Below are positions 62,214 through 64,000 of a stretch of 64,000 nucleotides of DNA, piece by piece. The stretch spans positions 1 through 64,000 of the forward strand of contig NZ_WUMK01000012.1 of assembly GCF_009827055.1 (NCBI RefSeq). The letters are read 5' to 3'. A model generated the notes under the pieces. It worked only from the letters and a program-made list of their open reading frames with translations. It was not told the origin of the DNA and ran no database searches. The position numbers were made by a program, and so were the translations under genes. How positions within the stretch are numbered: position 1 is the stretch's first letter; each line of letters begins with the position of its first letter. Source of the stretch: Shinella kummerowiae (GTDB lineage: Bacteria > Pseudomonadota > Alphaproteobacteria > Rhizobiales > Rhizobiaceae).

Positions 62214-63257
62214 TCAATCCTCTCCCTGGACGCGGATTTGCAATTTCACATCCGTCGGCCGCGCCTCCACTGCCCGGTCGAAGGCGGCGACGCTGTCGCG
62301 GAAGGCATAGGTGCCGGTGATCAGCGGCTTGAGATCGACCTTGCCGGAGGCGATCAGTTCCAGCGCTCGGTCGAAGACATTGGCGTAGCGAAACACCGTC
62401 TCGACGCGGACCTCCTTGGAGATGGCGCCCGGCACGTCGAATCGCACGGCATCGACCGGCAGGCCGACCAGCACGACGGCACCGCCCGGCCGAACGAGAT
62501 CGAACAGCCCGTCGAAAGCCTTGGCGCTGCCGCTCGCCTCGAACACCACGTCCGCGCCCCAGTCCATCGTCGCCTTGCCTATGGCCTCGGCGAAGGTGGT
62601 TTCCTTGAGGTTCACCGGTTCGATACCCGGATAGGCCGCGGCAATCGCCAGCTTCTCCGCGCTGAAATCGGAGATCAGCACGCGGCTACACCCGCCGGCC
62701 AGCGCTGCCAGCGCTACCATGATGCCGATCGGGCCGGCACCGATGACGGCGGCAACATCGCCCGGCACGATGCGGGCGCGCGCCGCCGCCTGCATGCCGA
62801 TGGCGAAGGGTTCGACCATGGCCCCCTCCGCAAAGGAGACGTTGTCCGGCAGGCGATAGGTGAAGGCAGCGGGATGCACCGCATAGGGCGCGAGGATGCC
62901 ATGCACCGGCGGCGTCGCCCAGAAGCGCACGGCCGGATCGACATTGTACAGACCGAGTTTCGCGGCGCGGGAGGACAGGTCCGGGATGCCCGGTTCCATG
63001 CAGACCCGGTCGCCGACCGCCAGATGACGGACGTTTTCGCCAGCCGCAACGACGGTGCCCGCCGCCTCATGGCCGAGCACCATGGGTGCGCGCACCACAT
63101 AGGGACCGATCGCGCCATGGGTATAGTAGTGCACGTCGCTGCCGCAGACGCCGACCGTATGGATGGCGATCTTCACATCATCCGGGCCGACGGCCAGCGG
63201 AAGATCGATATCACGAAGGGCAAGCACACCCTTTTCTTCGAGAACCAAGGCTTGCAT
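62214..63257 (-). CDS. Polyol (xylitol/L-iditol-type) dehydrogenase
   Basis: A 347-residue medium-chain dehydrogenase with catalytic zinc ligands Cys38, His63 and Glu64, and an NAD(P) motif [14 protein letters not shown] (near 173). The region where four structural-zinc cysteines normally lie ([19 protein letters not shown], 89-107) has none, a feature of some sorbitol/xylitol dehydrogenases. It starts 18 bases after the permease and ends 3 bases before the ATPase gene, so it is embedded in the transporter operon. It probably oxidises the imported polyol to a ketose. Confidence 0.86.
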   Translation of the reverse strand: MQALVLEEKGVLALRDIDLPLAVGPDDVKIAIHTVGVCGSDVHYYTHGAIGPYVVRAPMVLGHEAAGTVVAAGENVRHLAVGDRVCMEPGIPDLSSRAAKLGLYNVDPAVRFWATPPVHGILAPYAVHPAAFTYRLPDNVSFAEGAMVEPFAIGMQAAARARIVPGDVAAVIGAGPIGIMVALAALAGGCSRVLISDFSAEKLAIAAAYPGIEPVNLKETTFAEAIGKATMDWGADVVFEASGSAKAFDGLFDLVRPGGAVVLVGLPVDAVRFDVPGAISKEVRVETVFRYANVFDRALELIASGKVDLKPLITGTYAFRDSVAAFDRAVEARPTDVKLQIRVQGED

Positions 63258-63275
63258 GGTTGGATTATCCTGTCG

Positions 63276-64000
63276 TCAATTGCTCTTGCGCCGGAAGGCA
63301 TTGTTAAGGAGGCCGCTCAGGATGCCGATGAGCAGGAGCGGCGGGATGGAAAGCAGCACCACCGAGGCATTGAGGATGCCCCAGGGCACGTCGCGACCGA
63401 GCTGGGTGAGTTCCGAGGCGACGATCGGCAGCGTCTTGGCATCTGAGGTCGTCAGCATCAGCGCGATCAGGAACTCGTTCCAGACCAGCACGAAGGCAAA
63501 GGCCACGGCACCGATCAACGAGCGTGAGGCGATCGGCAGCGCGATCAGCAGGAAGACCGCATAGGGGCCGTAACCATCGACGCGCGCCGCCTCTTCCACC
63601 TCCTTCGGCACCCGGGCAAAGGCGGGCACGCCGAGCCAGATGACGGTCGCGAGCGTCAGCAGCGTATAGGTGACGATCAGGGACAGCCGCGTGTCGTAGA
63701 AGCCGAGATCGAGCCAGATAACCATCAGCGGGATGGCGACCGCAACCGGCGGCAGGAAGCGCAGCGACAGCACGAAGAACTGGATGTCGGCCGACCAGCG
63801 GTTCGGATAGCGCGCGATGGCATAGGCCGCCGGCAGACCGAGCAGCGCGCCGATCAGCACCGAGCCTCCCGCACTCAAGAGCGAGTTGACGAGACCGGCC
63901 GCAACGCTCTCGCGCCCCAGCACATAGGCGAAATTGTCGAGCGTTGGCGTGAAGATGAAGAGCGGCGTCGGGGTGACGATATCCACCCGGTTCTTGAAGG
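63276..64000 (-). CDS. Polyol/sugar ABC transporter permease (MalG type), 5' end beyond window
   Basis: The C-terminal 240 residues of an inner-membrane permease. Five to six hydrophobic helices and the ATPase-coupling EAA loop (EVEEAARVDGYGPYAVFLLI) are visible. The frame continues to the window edge through FKNRVDIVTP, a typical early periplasmic segment, so about 35 N-terminal residues are missing. It is the first visible gene of the locus; a second permease and the binding protein should lie beyond the window. Confidence 0.9.
   Translation of the reverse strand, partial: FKNRVDIVTPTPLFIFTPTLDNFAYVLGRESVAAGLVNSLLSAGGSVLIGALLGLPAAYAIARYPNRWSADIQFFVLSLRFLPPVAVAIPLMVIWLDLGFYDTRLSLIVTYTLLTLATVIWLGVPAFARVPKEVEEAARVDGYGPYAVFLLIALPIASRSLIGAVAFAFVLVWNEFLIALMLTTSDAKTLPIVASELTQLGRDVPWGILNASVVLLSIPPLLLIGILSGLLNNAFRRKSN

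Overview
The window looks like chromosomal DNA of an alphaproteobacterium of the Rhizobiaceae (Rhizobium/Agrobacterium/Shinella/Ensifer type). The evidence is the high GC content, the glpR-glpDSTPQUV glycerol locus, minCDE, the NAD-dependent fds formate dehydrogenase operon, a single-enzyme ALA synthase (hemA), clpB-DUF4167-prmC-prfA-ptsP-lysC gene order, and rhizobial-type regulatory sites (a CtrA box and an FNR/FixK-type anaerobox). Species was not determined. I saw no rRNA, tRNA, insertion sequence, prophage or CRISPR array. Nearly all DNA is explained by intact housekeeping or metabolic genes.

Layout. 0.2-12.4 kb: M23 peptidase, then a minus-strand block of clpB, a DUF4167 gene, prmC-prfA (overlapping), ptsP and lysC. 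11.8-14.2 kb: a PmtA-like methyltransferase and an SDR oxidoreductase, divergent from a TetR regulator with a palindromic operator candidate between them. 14.2-22.8 kb: glycerol uptake and catabolism, glpR-glpD-glpS-glpT-glpP-glpQ-glpU-glpV on the minus strand, flanked by DeoR/GlpR-type inverted repeats. 22.9-28.7 kb: an SDR gene, minCDE behind a perfect CtrA box, a membrane-anchored GH19-like hydrolase, and pncB. 28.7-37.2 kb: acuI-like reductase, then a LysR gene and the formate dehydrogenase operon fdsG-fdsB-DUF4287-fdsA-fdhD-fdsD, ending at a strong terminator. 37.2-42.7 kb: a cytosolic double-PAS chemoreceptor, cheW, and the arginine catabolic pair rocF-rocD with a divergent Lrp regulator. 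42.8-49.5 kb: tamA-tamB and a glycine-zipper lipoprotein. 50.0-55.2 kb: a form II CO-dehydrogenase-like coxSLM set, then hemA with an anaerobox. 55.2-64 kb: dxr, a META-MliC periplasmic protein, a small unknown gene, oxyR divergent from katG, and the 3' part of a polyol ABC transporter locus (ATPase, polyol dehydrogenase, permease cut by the window end).

The genes form several working sets: glycerol import, phosphorylated-glycerol oxidation and repression; formate oxidation to CO2 with NADH production; division-site selection tied to the cell cycle by CtrA; arginine to ornithine to glutamate semialdehyde; peroxide sensing and catalase-peroxidase; and oxygen-responsive heme synthesis. I found no clearly new multi-gene system. 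The most informative observations are regulatory DNA sites: an operator-like sequence inside the fds LysR gene that forces rare codons, the CtrA box of minCDE and the hemA anaerobox. Some protein architectures are also unusual: the GH19 protein with a membrane N-terminus, the META-MliC fusion, and the GlpT ATPase without an LSGGQ signature.
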